NCBI GenBank assembly: GCA_032249575.1
Contig: JAVVHL010000043.1
Span: 1 to 9,730, forward strand
Direction of reading: 5' to 3'
Origin: Calditenuis sp032249575
Lineage (GTDB): Archaea; Thermoproteota; Nitrososphaeria_A; Caldarchaeales; Calditenuaceae
DNA length: 9,730 bases
The position numbers were made by a program, and so were the translations under genes. Each line of letters opens with the position of its first letter. Positions within the stretch are counted from its first letter, which is position 1. Shown here one piece after another: positions 1-6,133 of this stretch. The notes beneath the pieces are model-generated. The model had not been told where the DNA came from, made no database searches, and saw only the letters and a list, made by a program, of their open reading frames with translations.

Positions 1-121
1 CGGTCCAAGGCTGACCCGGGATGTGGAGGAAGAGGCTCAGGGCCCAAGAAGCGGCGGCGATGTAGGGCACCGCATCAGAGGCCAAGTCCTGCAGCAGGCT
101 CCAGCCCCTTCGCCCTGCCAT
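1..121 (-). CDS. Unidentified protein, N-terminal part only (runs off left edge)
   Basis: An open minus-strand frame starts at an ATG at 121-119 and stays open to the window edge (40 codons seen). A GGAG lies three bases before the ATG on the minus strand, a short but possible Shine-Dalgarno spacing. The peptide has a polar start, then a hydrophobic run at about residues 19-33 (around PYIAAASWALSLFLH) that could be a membrane segment. Codon choice is GC-rich at third positions, like the neighbouring genes. The overlapping plus-strand frame is Arg/Pro-rich and looks like a shadow. The gene would be transcribed away from the ribosomal operon. I do not recognise the family, and the start is not certain. 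Confidence 0.42.
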   Translation of the reverse strand, partial: MAGRRGWSLLQDLASDAVPYIAAASWALSLFLHIPGQPWT

Positions 122-302
122 CCGCTCCGAGACGTGAGGCCCTGACCATGTAGTTTGCGTGTGGTTTTCTTCCGCTCGAACCGAGGTCAGTTTCAGGACG
201 CGGCCTCGTGACACCGAGCGTTGGACCAGGACGTTCCTCTCGGAAAAGCGACCACAGGCCCCAACCACAATATCAACGGGTCCCCCACGAGCCGACCCAA
301 CA

Positions 303-310
303 CTAATAAG
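303..310 (+). promoter_or_regulatory. Possible weak TATA element for the L7Ae-S28e-L24e operon
   Basis: CTAATAAG is the only A/T-rich octamer close to the operon. It is centred about 46 bases before the L7Ae ATG. With the usual archaeal TATA-to-start-site distance of about 26, transcription would begin near 332 and give a leader of about 20 bases carrying the Shine-Dalgarno sequence. No good BRE is seen, so this is tentative. Confidence 0.3.
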
Positions 311-340
311 AAGTCCTTTGAGGATAACCTTCACGGCGAT

Positions 341-347
341 GAGGTGA
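341..347 (+). promoter_or_regulatory. Shine-Dalgarno site of the L7Ae gene
   Basis: GAGGTGA is complementary to the 3' end of archaeal 16S rRNA and lies five bases before the ATG at 353. It decides this start over the upstream in-frame ATG at 221. Confidence 0.75.
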
Positions 348-352
348 GGTCG

Positions 353-736
353 ATGCCCACACAGGCCTTCTACGTCAAGTTCCAGACGCCGAAGGACGTG
401 GCGAACGCTACGCTGGAAGTCGTCAAGCTCGTCCGCAGCTCCGGGAGGCTGAAGAAGGGGATCAACGAGGTCACGAGGGCGGTCGAGAGGGGTCAGGCGA
501 AGTTCGTCGTGATCGCCGAGGACGTGGACCCGCCGGAGATCGTGGCCTTCCTTCCGATCCTCTGCGACGAGAAGAGGGTTCCCTACGTCTACGTCCCGAG
601 CAAGAAGGACTTAGGCGAGGCCGCTGGGCTCGAGGTCGCGGCCAGCGCGGTTGCGATCATCGACCCCGGCGAGGCCAAGGGTTACCTCGAGGAGTTGATC
701 AAGAAGGTCAACGAGATAAGGGGCAGGGCGAAATGA
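353..736 (+). CDS. rpl7ae: Ribosomal protein L7Ae / kink-turn binding protein
   Basis: This 127-residue protein binds kink-turn RNA. In archaea L7Ae is both a large-subunit ribosomal protein and a core protein of box C/D and H/ACA RNPs and of RNase P. The RNA-contacting signature GINE is at residues 36-39, followed by TRAVERGQAK, then the core VVIAEDVDPPEIVAFLP (about 52-68) and YVYVPSKKDLG (78-88). Length matches archaeal orthologues. The ATG at 353 is chosen because a GAGGTGA site lies five bases upstream and the family normally starts here. It is first in a ribosomal operon: its stop overlaps the S28e start in ATGA. Archaeal L7Ae can repress its own mRNA through a kink-turn in the leader; I could not make a convincing kink-turn here. 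Confidence 0.97.
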   Translation: MPTQAFYVKFQTPKDVANATLEVVKLVRSSGRLKKGINEVTRAVERGQAKFVVIAEDVDPPEIVAFLPILCDEKRVPYVYVPSKKDLGEAAGLEVAASAVAIIDPGEAKGYLEELIKKVNEIRGRAK

Positions 737-963
737 GCACGAAGGAGAAGGCTCCGCCGAAGGTGGAGGAACCGGTCCCCGCTGTAGTCGAGTACGTCGT
801 CGGAAGGACCGGCGTCTACGGCGACATAACGCAGGTCCGCGTGAGGATCCTCGAGGGAAAGGACGCAGGAAGGGTGCTGACGCGGAACGTCAGGGGCCCT
901 GTGAGGGTGGGCGACATACTTCTTCTGCTCGACCCGGAGAGGGAGGCCGAGAAGATCAAGTGA
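733..963 (+). CDS. rps28e: Small-subunit ribosomal protein S28e
   Basis: This 76-residue protein of the 30S subunit is found in archaea and eukaryotes. The family core is clear: GRTGVYGDITQVRVRILEG (about residues 24-42), then RVLTRNVRGPVRVGD (47-61) and an acidic C-terminus. The usual C-terminal RETEREAR stretch is varied here to LDPEREAE. The first 18 or so residues form a Lys/Glu/Pro-rich extension, common in archaeal copies. The start overlaps the L7Ae stop (ATGA), so translational coupling is likely. L24e begins six bases after its stop. Confidence 0.97.
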   Translation: MSTKEKAPPKVEEPVPAVVEYVVGRTGVYGDITQVRVRILEGKDAGRVLTRNVRGPVRVGDILLLLDPEREAEKIK

Positions 964-969
964 TAGGAG

Positions 970-1161
970 ATGCCGACCGTGCACAGGTGCGCTTTCTGCG
1001 GACGGGAATTCCCACACGGCGTCGGAATGCTCTACGTGAAGAGGGACGGATCGATGCTGTGGTTCTGCAGCAGGAAGTGCCGCGTTTACATGGTCGAGCA
1101 GAGGAAGGACCCGAGGAAGCTGAAGTGGACCGTGGCCGGCTCCAAGTCTAAGGCGACCTAA
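970..1161 (+). CDS. rpl24e: Large-subunit ribosomal protein L24e (zinc finger)
   Basis: This 63-residue 50S protein has one zinc finger: Cys7-x2-Cys10 and Cys33-x3-Cys37, within CAFCGREFPHG and WFCSRKCR, both diagnostic of L24e. The C-terminus is Lys/Arg-rich (DPRKLKWT) as expected for an rRNA binder. A GGAG abuts the ATG, which is tight for a Shine-Dalgarno, so re-initiation after the S28e stop (six bases upstream) is likely. It is the last gene of the operon; only 34 bases separate it from the convergent gene ending at 1196. In many archaea ndk and infB follow L24e on the same strand. Here ndk lies further on and is inverted. Confidence 0.97.
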   Translation: MPTVHRCAFCGREFPHGVGMLYVKRDGSMLWFCSRKCRVYMVEQRKDPRKLKWTVAGSKSKAT

Positions 1162-1195
1162 CAGCTACGGCATCAGGTCCGAAGGGATCTCAAGT

Positions 1196-2110
1196 TTACT
1201 CCTCTATCCTCAGATCCCTGCCCGAGCTGATGATCTCTGGCCTCTCGAGGATCTGTATTATCAGCCCCGGGACGTCGCCCCTCCGCTTCAGACGCGAAGC
1301 GAGCTTCCTCATAACGCCCCTTGTCCGCTCGCTGATCCACATGAGGTCAGATCCCTTGGACCGTTCTAAGTACTCGTTCCCCATCTGGACCAGGACGTCC
1401 CTCCCAATCCTTCCCCTGGCATATGCTATGGTGAGGAGTGCGATGTAGATTATCGGTCTCTCCTTCTCCGGAAGCCTGTCCCTCTCGGCGACGAGGTGGT
1501 TGAAGAACTCGGTGAACTCGTCGACTACCTGAATTGTCTCCACCCTCTCGCCCCCAGCCGCTTCAGTCGCGGTGGCACTGGCGGCCGCAGAACCTTCAGC
1601 CGTCGTTGGGAGGGAAGCTCGTTGAACGGGCGATGCGGGAGGAGCTCGTGTCTCAGCTATGCCCGAAGGCACCGATGCTCCTTCCGCAGCTGTCGGTGTG
1701 GGAGGCGGGCCCGCGTCGGCCAAGTTACCCTGGAGGACCAGGGAGCACCACCTCGCCTCCTTCGGCGTGAGTTTGGCCCTCTCGTAAGACAACATGAGGA
1801 ATGAAACTAGCCTTGTGACCGCCGGATCCGAGAAGGTCTCGGTGTACGACTGGAAGAACTCGTTGGGGTAATTGCCCTCCAGCGCCTTGAGCAGGATCCT
1901 CCTGATACCCTCGTAGTATTTCGTCATGAGGTCGATGTAAACGGTTCTGTCGATTATTCCCATCAGAAGGTTCCTCGTGACGTGGACCATCGCGTCCCTG
2001 ATCACCTCGAGCTCCCTTAGACTAGAGATCCATTCCTCCTTCGGCTCTTTGACCTCAGTTACACCCGCGCCTCTCTCCACCCTTCCTTCGGACCGTTCCC
2101 GCAGGGCCAC
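1196..2110 (-). CDS. Uncharacterised two-domain protein with Ala/Pro/Thr linker
   Basis: This 304-residue soluble protein matches no family I recognise. Residues 1-25 are charged. Residues 27-130 look helical and amphipathic (for example RDAMVHVTRNLLMGIIDR and TKYYEGIRRILLKALEG). Residues 131-189 are a low-complexity linker of Ala, Pro, Thr, Ser and Gly. Residues 190-304 form a second helical, basic region (EFTEFFNHLVAERDRLPEKE, RGVMRKLASRLKRRGDV). No signal peptide, membrane segment, Cys motif or nucleotide-binding loop is visible. The start is GTG, placed about 27 bases from a strong BRE/TATA, which suggests a leaderless message. An internal GTG at codon 11, preceded by GGAAGG, is an alternative. 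It is monocistronic, downstream of ndk and convergent with the ribosomal operon. An adaptor or scaffold role is only a guess. Confidence 0.85.
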   Translation of the reverse strand: MALRERSEGRVERGAGVTEVKEPKEEWISSLRELEVIRDAMVHVTRNLLMGIIDRTVYIDLMTKYYEGIRRILLKALEGNYPNEFFQSYTETFSDPAVTRLVSFLMLSYERAKLTPKEARWCSLVLQGNLADAGPPPTPTAAEGASVPSGIAETRAPPASPVQRASLPTTAEGSAAASATATEAAGGERVETIQVVDEFTEFFNHLVAERDRLPEKERPIIYIALLTIAYARGRIGRDVLVQMGNEYLERSKGSDLMWISERTRGVMRKLASRLKRRGDVPGLIIQILERPEIISSGRDLRIEE

Positions 2111-2133
2111 TGGTGTAAATGTTGACGCATCAG

Positions 2134-2146
2134 ATATAAATTTTGC
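2134..2146 (-). promoter_or_regulatory. BRE/TATA promoter of the 304-residue protein gene
   Basis: On the minus strand the string GCAAAATTTATAT combines a BRE-like purine run (GCAAAA) with a TATA box (TTTATAT). It is the best archaeal promoter in the window. The TATA centre is about 27 bases from the GTG at 2110, so the predicted start site falls on or next to the start codon. Confidence 0.7.
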
Positions 2147-2173
2147 ATAGAAGGGTAGTGAACGTGCAGACGC

Positions 2174-2593
2174 TCAACCGGTGAGCTCCGACTCTTCGAA
2201 GAAGATCCTGTGCTCGTGCTCGTAACTCTCTTTGCCGTCGGAGGCGTGGACCAGGTTATCTGTTATGTCAAGCCCCAAGTCGCCCCGGATGGTGCCTGGC
2301 TCGGCGTTGACAGGGTCCGTTGCACCGACCATCTTCCTGACGACCGAGATTGCTGACCTACCCTCCAGCACCATTACTACGACGCGCTTCCCGGCTATGG
2401 TGGAGACCAGCTGCTCGTAGAAGTGCTTGCCCCTGTGGACCTCGTAGAGCCTCTCGGCCTCCTCCCTCCTCATCCTGATCATCTTCATGGCGATTATCCT
2501 CAGGCCCTTCCTCTCGAACCGCGATATGATCTCGCCAAGCAGTCCCCTCTCGACGGCGCTCGGCTTCAGCATGACGAACGTCCTCTCGCTCAC
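2174..2593 (-). CDS. ndk: Nucleoside diphosphate kinase
   Basis: This cytosolic enzyme passes the gamma-phosphate of ATP to other nucleoside diphosphates through a phosphohistidine. I chose the GTG at 2593, giving 139 residues, the usual family length; it yields MSERTFVMLKP, matching the family N-terminus. The frame extends to another GTG at 2638, but that adds 15 unconserved residues. Lys10 of the KP motif, GLLGEII (18-24), GATDPVNAEPGTIRGDLG (90-107) and NLVHASDG with catalytic His116 are all present. The motif normally KPDGV or KPNAV reads KPSAV here, a mild variant. A TATA-like box about 26 bases upstream suggests a leaderless start at 2593. It is divergent from the gene at 2680. In many archaea ndk follows rpl24e on the same strand; here it is inverted. 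Confidence 0.95.
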   Translation of the reverse strand: MSERTFVMLKPSAVERGLLGEIISRFERKGLRIIAMKMIRMRREEAERLYEVHRGKHFYEQLVSTIAGKRVVVMVLEGRSAISVVRKMVGATDPVNAEPGTIRGDLGLDITDNLVHASDGKESYEHEHRIFFEESELTG

Positions 2594-2614
2594 GACCGGA
2601 CCTGTGTCCCCTCT

Positions 2615-2624
2615 GAATTTAGAT
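2615..2624 (-). promoter_or_regulatory. TATA-like promoter of ndk
   Basis: The minus-strand string ATCTAAATTC is the A/T-rich element in front of ndk. Its centre is about 26 bases before the GTG at 2593, which supports that start over the GTG at 2638, because the upstream start would lie before the promoter. Confidence 0.45.
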
Positions 2625-2649
2625 CTGACAGGGATCACCGAAAGGTAGC

Positions 2650-2658
2650 GAAATTAGG
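2650..2658 (+). promoter_or_regulatory. TATA-like promoter of the 2680 gene
   Basis: The plus-strand string GAAATTAGG, preceded by purine-rich AAAGGTAGC, is centred about 26 bases before the GTG at 2680. The divergent ndk promoter is 35 bases away, so both genes share this short control region. Confidence 0.4.
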
Positions 2659-2679
2659 CGGCGCTGCGATGGGGCTCAG

Positions 2680-3021
2680 GTGACTAGGGTCAGGGTCTTC
2701 AGGGTCACGGCTTACACGGATCCTGACACAGGCAGGCCCGGAAAGGTCATCGAGCTGGTCGAAGTCAGGAGCACCTACCAGCAACCGTCTAGAGGTGTGT
2801 TAACCGAGGAGTTCGTGATGGCCCAGCAGCTCTTCCAGTCGCTGGTCTCGCAGCTCCAGTCGATGGGTTTCATACCCGTCCAGCGCGACAGGTTCCTCCC
2901 GAAGATCGTCCTCTACTTGACGGAGGAGGAGTACGAGCGGCTCGGCGTGAGGTTCGAGGTCAACGAGGAGTTCGAGCTCGTCCTGGAGGAGGGTAGGTTG
3001 ATCTTCAAGAGGTTGCCTTGA
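2680..3021 (+). CDS. Small protein of uncertain family, possibly arcadin-1-like
   Basis: This 113-residue protein starts at GTG. The N-terminus (RVRVFRVTAYTDPDTGRPGKVIELVEV) looks like paired beta strands joined by a DPDTGRPGK turn. A Gln-rich helix follows at about residues 46-62 (FVMAQQLFQSLVSQLQSMG), then LPKIVLYLTEEEYERLG (73-89) and a final beta hairpin. The strand-helix-strand order and the LTEEEYERLG segment remind me of arcadin-1-like proteins, which accompany archaeal actin in some TACK archaea. That is recall, not a search result. No actin-like gene is in this window. A TATA-like box 26 bases upstream supports the GTG; a GGGG just before it is a weak ribosome site. It probably shares a transcript with the 44-codon gene six bases downstream. 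Confidence 0.82.
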   Translation: MTRVRVFRVTAYTDPDTGRPGKVIELVEVRSTYQQPSRGVLTEEFVMAQQLFQSLVSQLQSMGFIPVQRDRFLPKIVLYLTEEEYERLGVRFEVNEEFELVLEEGRLIFKRLP

Positions 3022-3027
3022 AGGGTG

Positions 3028-3162
3028 ATGAGGTTCAGGTGCCTGATCTGCAGGGTGGAGGTTGAAGCTGTCCACTACGAGGACAGGGGCGACAAGTATT
3101 ACGTGATCTGTCCCCGCGGTCACGAGCAGTTCGTCAGGAAGGGGAGCGTCACGGGTGCGTGA
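3028..3162 (+). CDS. 44-residue zinc-ribbon-like protein
   Basis: This short gene starts at ATG, six bases after the stop at 3021, and ends at TGA 3160-3162. It encodes 44 residues with Cys5-x2-Cys8 (CLIC) and, after a Tyr-rich strand segment, Cys28-Pro-Arg-Gly-His32. A CxxC plus CPxGH pair is what a minimal one-knuckle zinc ribbon would show. The remainder is basic (GHEQFVRKG). GGTGA overlaps the start region, so reading is probably coupled to the upstream gene. Its last 14 bases overlap the 3' end of the opposite-strand gltX. The ordered metal-ligand pattern and operon position support a real gene, but function is unknown; such ribbons often bind RNA, DNA or proteins. Confidence 0.68.
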   Translation: MRFRCLICRVEVEAVHYEDRGDKYYVICPRGHEQFVRKGSVTGA

Positions 3163-4885
3163 AGACGAAGACCGGCTCGGCCTCGGAGTCCTTGACGCAG
3201 TACCCGAACCTCTCGAACTGGACCCTTTCCCCTTTCTTCAGGTTCAGGACGTTCTGCTCCGCGTACCCCTCGACCGTCCTCAGGCTCTCCTCGTTGAAGG
3301 AACCGTCGGGTCTGAAGATCGGCCCCGGCACTAGGACCCGCGTCGGCACGGCTGACTCTACAGGGACCCACTGGACCACCCTCATCCCCGGCTCCGGAGG
3401 GCCTGGCGAAACCTCTCCGACCGCGCTGCCGTCCTTGAGGCGAAGGACCCTCGCGTTGGCCAGATGCTTCAACCTGAGCCTGCCACCGGCCCCGACCTCC
3501 AAGAGGTCCTGGCGCCTCACGTAGACCTCCTTCGAAGCCCTGAGCCTCCTGAAGCCCATGTGCCCCTCCGGGTGGAGAGGGATCTCGACCTCTACGGGTT
3601 CTAGGTTCAGCAGGGTGAGCTTGACGGGGTCGTCGACGAAGAACATCCGAGGCGTCTCGCGGTCGATCAGCCTCCTGTTGATGGCGTAGAGGAGGTCCCA
3701 AGAGTAGACCTTCCTGCTCTGGGTCATGGCGACGTACCTCGTCACGAACTCCCTCAAAGCCTCAGGGACTATCCCCCTCCTCCTGATCGCCGCGACGGTA
3801 GCCAGCCTCGGGTCGTCCCAACCTTTGATGACGCCCTTCTCGATCAGGGCCCTGATCTCCCTCCTGGCCACCGGCGTCCCCTCGAACTCGAACCTCTCGT
3901 ACTCGACGTAGGTCGGGTTGGGAAGGCCGAGGTAGCTCCTTATCAGGTCCTGGAGCTCGTCCCTCAACATGAACTCGGAGGTCCGGAGGACGTGGGTCAC
4001 GCCGCATATCGCGTCCTCGATGCTGACGGCGAAGTCGTACGTCGGCCAAACCCTGTACCTGTCGCCCTTCAGGGGGTGAGGGTGGTCAACGATCCTCATG
4101 ATGACCGGGTCCCGAAGCGTCGTGTTGCTCGACCTCATGTCTCCCACCAACCTCAACGATACCTCCCCCTCACCGAACCTGCCCGAGAGCATCCCGTCCC
4201 ACATCTCGAGGTGCCACTCCCTCTCCCTCGACCTGTGCTCGCACTCGACGCCCTCAGCCCTCAGCTTCCTCATCCTCTCCCTCTCGCATGTGCACGCGTA
4301 TGCCTTCCCCGACTCGATCAATCTCCTCGCATAATCGTAGAAGAGCTCCATGTCGTCGCTGTTGTTCTTCTCGTGGTCCCATCTGATCCCGACCCAGCTG
4401 TAGCCCTCCCTGTACGAGTCGTAGTACTCCGGCTTGACCTTCCTCGGGTCCGTGTCCTCGAACCTGAGCCAGAGCTTCCCGCCGTACATCTCCTTGTAGA
4501 GGTAGTTGAGGAGGCCGCTCAAAGCGTGGCCTATGTGCATATATCCGCTCGGCTCCGGCGGGAGCCTCGTGACGACGGCACCCTTCACAGCGTTCGGCAG
4601 GGGAGGAAGCGTCCTCCTCTCCTCCTTCGTCCTCCTCTCGGCCAGAAGCGACGGATCGATCTCAGAGAGGGCCTGCGCTATCTCCTCGAGGCCCATCGCG
4701 TTGACGCGCTCCACGACAGCCTTCACCTCCTGTAGCAGGAAAGACATCGCCGCCTTCGCTCCTGGGTCCTCGGCCACGACCTTCGCTATCACCGGCTTCT
4801 CCTGTGCCTTCCCTCCGTGGTCCAGCGCGTTCTTCAGGGCCCATTTGTAGAGAAGGAGCCTGAGCCTCGACTCCTGATCACGCAT
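3149..4885 (-). CDS. gltX: Glutamyl-tRNA synthetase, archaeal type
   Basis: This enzyme charges tRNA with glutamate. Archaeal-type GluRS commonly also charges tRNA-Gln for later amidation by GatDE. The chosen ATG at 4885 gives 578 residues; a TTG at 4891 would add two. GGTGAT at the end of ychF sits nine bases before the ATG. Features in order are a helical N-terminal domain (about 1-95), TRLPPEPSGYMHIGHA with the HIGH signature at 117-120, RFEDTDPRKVKPEY (141-154), a likely zinc site CTC/CEH (198-217), RVWPTYDFAVSIED (278-291) and GWDDPRL (355-361), then a beta-barrel anticodon domain. The KMSKS position, normally SKR in archaeal GluRS, reads VARR (339-342), which is unusual. The gene lies ten bases after ychF and probably shares its transcript. 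Its tail overlaps the small zinc gene by 14 bases. Confidence 0.95.
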   Translation of the reverse strand: MRDQESRLRLLLYKWALKNALDHGGKAQEKPVIAKVVAEDPGAKAAMSFLLQEVKAVVERVNAMGLEEIAQALSEIDPSLLAERRTKEERRTLPPLPNAVKGAVVTRLPPEPSGYMHIGHALSGLLNYLYKEMYGGKLWLRFEDTDPRKVKPEYYDSYREGYSWVGIRWDHEKNNSDDMELFYDYARRLIESGKAYACTCERERMRKLRAEGVECEHRSREREWHLEMWDGMLSGRFGEGEVSLRLVGDMRSSNTTLRDPVIMRIVDHPHPLKGDRYRVWPTYDFAVSIEDAICGVTHVLRTSEFMLRDELQDLIRSYLGLPNPTYVEYERFEFEGTPVARREIRALIEKGVIKGWDDPRLATVAAIRRRGIVPEALREFVTRYVAMTQSRKVYSWDLLYAINRRLIDRETPRMFFVDDPVKLTLLNLEPVEVEIPLHPEGHMGFRRLRASKEVYVRRQDLLEVGAGGRLRLKHLANARVLRLKDGSAVGEVSPGPPEPGMRVVQWVPVESAVPTRVLVPGPIFRPDGSFNEESLRTVEGYAEQNVLNLKKGERVQFERFGYCVKDSEAEPVFVFTHP

Positions 4886-4895
4886 CTCCAAGACA

Positions 4896-6107
4896 TCACC
4901 CGTGGGCCGTCGTCGAGACTATCTTGATGACGTCCCTGTCCTTGAGCCTGTAATCGGCCGGAAGCCTCAGGCCTGTCCTGACGTCGACGGCGTAAAGGAG
5001 GCCCTTCGCGAGGTCCTTGTGGATCCTCTCGGCCAGGTCCCTGACAGTGGCGTCGGAGGGGACGAGGAACGCGTCGGGCAGGACGTTCCCCTGCCGGTCG
5101 GTGAGGGTCTTCACGTCGTACACCGGATAGACGACGTTCATCCGCAGCAGCTTGAAGACGGCCACGTTGATCGCGAACTGGACTCCCGTCCTCATGTACT
5201 TCCCGAAGACCCGCTCGTTGATGATGTCGAGCGCCCACCTCTGCTGCTCGGTCAGGGCGCTCCCTCCCGTTATCACGAACTTCTCCTCCCCCGGTTTGTA
5301 CCGAATCAGGCCCTTCTGCTCGGCCCTCCTCAGGATCAGTTCGGCCTCGGCGCTGACCGGCACCACTATCCTGTCAGGGAACTTCTCGACCAGCTCCTGG
5401 TAGAACTTCTCTGAGCCCTCGACGTCTATCTTGTTGGCGACTATGATCGTCGGCTTCGTCACCTCCCTCAGGACCTGCGCGAACCTCCTGTCGTCATTCA
5501 TGTTCCAGTTCTCGAAGTCCTTGTTGCTCAGACCCGAGAGCCTCAAAGCCAGCTCCACGTGCTGCTCCGTAACCCTCATCCCCCTGAGGGGTTCGGCGAT
5601 GGCCTCGGGCAGCGACTTGCCGGATTTCAGGGCCTTCGTGACCCTGTCTTCGTTCCTCTCCAGGACCTTCATCAGCCAGATCACCAGCTCCTCCTCGATG
5701 TCGTAGACGTCCGCTACTGGGTTCCCCTTCCCAGGCTCCGTCAACCTCCCCTCCTCGTCCACGCTGGCCGAGGCGTCGACGACGTGGAGCAGCGCGTCCG
5801 ACTGAGACGCGACCGATAGGAACTGGTTCCCCAGCCCCTTTCCGGCCCAAGCTCCCTTGATCAGCCCAGGCAGGTCTATCAGCTCGAGGGGCAGGTACCT
5901 CCAGCCCTCGACGCACGGCGCCGACTTAGGGTTGCACTTCACGCCGAATTCGGAGTCGACGCATGGGCTCAGAGCATAAGCTATCCCGTAGTTGGGTTGC
6001 TTCGTCGTGAAGGGATATGTGGATACCTCGGCCGACTGGAGCGTGGCCGCGTTGAAGAAGGTGGTCTTCCCCGTGTTGGTCTTGCCGATCAGCCCCAGCC
6101 TGATCAA
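4896..6107 (-). CDS. ychF: Obg-family GTPase of the YchF/archaeal TGS type
   Basis: This 403-residue cytosolic P-loop GTPase belongs to the Obg/YchF group, linked to ribosomes and translation. G1 is GKTNTGKT (8-15). YPFTTKQPNYG (31-41) is the typical switch I region, G3 is DLPG (78-81), G4 is NKID (225-228) and G5 is SAE (252-254). The NKID box predicts GTP use, unlike bacterial YchF with NMNE. A Cys-containing insert (Cys49, Cys59, Cys65) is typical of archaeal members. A TGS domain covers about residues 323-398. DLPG replaces the more usual DVAG, and GKTNTGKT replaces GKPNVGKS. The start is TTG, with no ATG or GTG upstream in frame; a TATA-like box lies about 30 bases before it. gltX follows ten bases after its stop. 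Confidence 0.93.
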   Translation of the reverse strand: MIRLGLIGKTNTGKTTFFNAATLQSAEVSTYPFTTKQPNYGIAYALSPCVDSEFGVKCNPKSAPCVEGWRYLPLELIDLPGLIKGAWAGKGLGNQFLSVASQSDALLHVVDASASVDEEGRLTEPGKGNPVADVYDIEEELVIWLMKVLERNEDRVTKALKSGKSLPEAIAEPLRGMRVTEQHVELALRLSGLSNKDFENWNMNDDRRFAQVLREVTKPTIIVANKIDVEGSEKFYQELVEKFPDRIVVPVSAEAELILRRAEQKGLIRYKPGEEKFVITGGSALTEQQRWALDIINERVFGKYMRTGVQFAINVAVFKLLRMNVVYPVYDVKTLTDRQGNVLPDAFLVPSDATVRDLAERIHKDLAKGLLYAVDVRTGLRLPADYRLKDRDVIKIVSTTAHG

Positions 6108-6133
6108 TCCCTGGCCTGAAAGCCCCTTGTCAG

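Larger units (their letters stand above)
122..352. other. Intergenic region between the left-edge gene and the L7Ae operon
   Basis: These 231 bases hold no frame with convincing protein composition. The frame joined to L7Ae can be extended upstream to 221, but that extension is Pro/Asn/Thr-rich, has no ribosome binding site and goes beyond the family's normal N-terminus. A GGTTCGAG-like string on the minus strand near 176-185 has no pairing T-stem, so I do not call a tRNA. The region should hold the ribosomal operon promoter and perhaps a promoter for the left-edge gene. Confidence 0.6.

Noticed and set aside
1..153. Plus-strand open frame from the left edge ending at TAG 151-153
   Set aside because: It is an Arg/Pro/Gly-rich translation typical of a shadow frame in GC-rich DNA; the minus-strand frame has more protein-like composition.
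172..190. GGTTCGAG-like string on the minus strand resembling a tRNA T-loop
   Set aside because: The flanking bases cannot form the five-pair T-stem, and no acceptor or anticodon arm could be built around it.
221..352. N-terminal extension of L7Ae from an ATG at 221
   Set aside because: The extra 44 residues are polar and unlike the family, have no ribosome site, and would read through the likely promoter.
333..356. Possible kink-turn (GCGATGAGG) in the L7Ae leader as an autoregulatory site
   Set aside because: No matching strand with the G-A pairs and flanking stems could be found; the motif is explained by the Shine-Dalgarno sequence.
2530..2565. KPSAV in Ndk in place of KPDGV as a catalytic defect
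   Set aside because: Active Ndk enzymes carry Asp or Asn here and the neighbouring Lys and the catalytic His are intact, so this is treated as a mild variant.
3992..4735. Long plus-strand frame (247 codons) opposite gltX
   Set aside because: Its Val/Leu/Pro/Arg-heavy composition mirrors the codon structure of gltX on the other strand, and gltX is unambiguous.
4906..5240. Multiple TGATGA/CTGA-like strings on the plus strand suggesting box C/D guide RNAs
   Set aside because: They lie inside confirmed minus-strand coding sequence and lack paired C', D' boxes at proper spacing.
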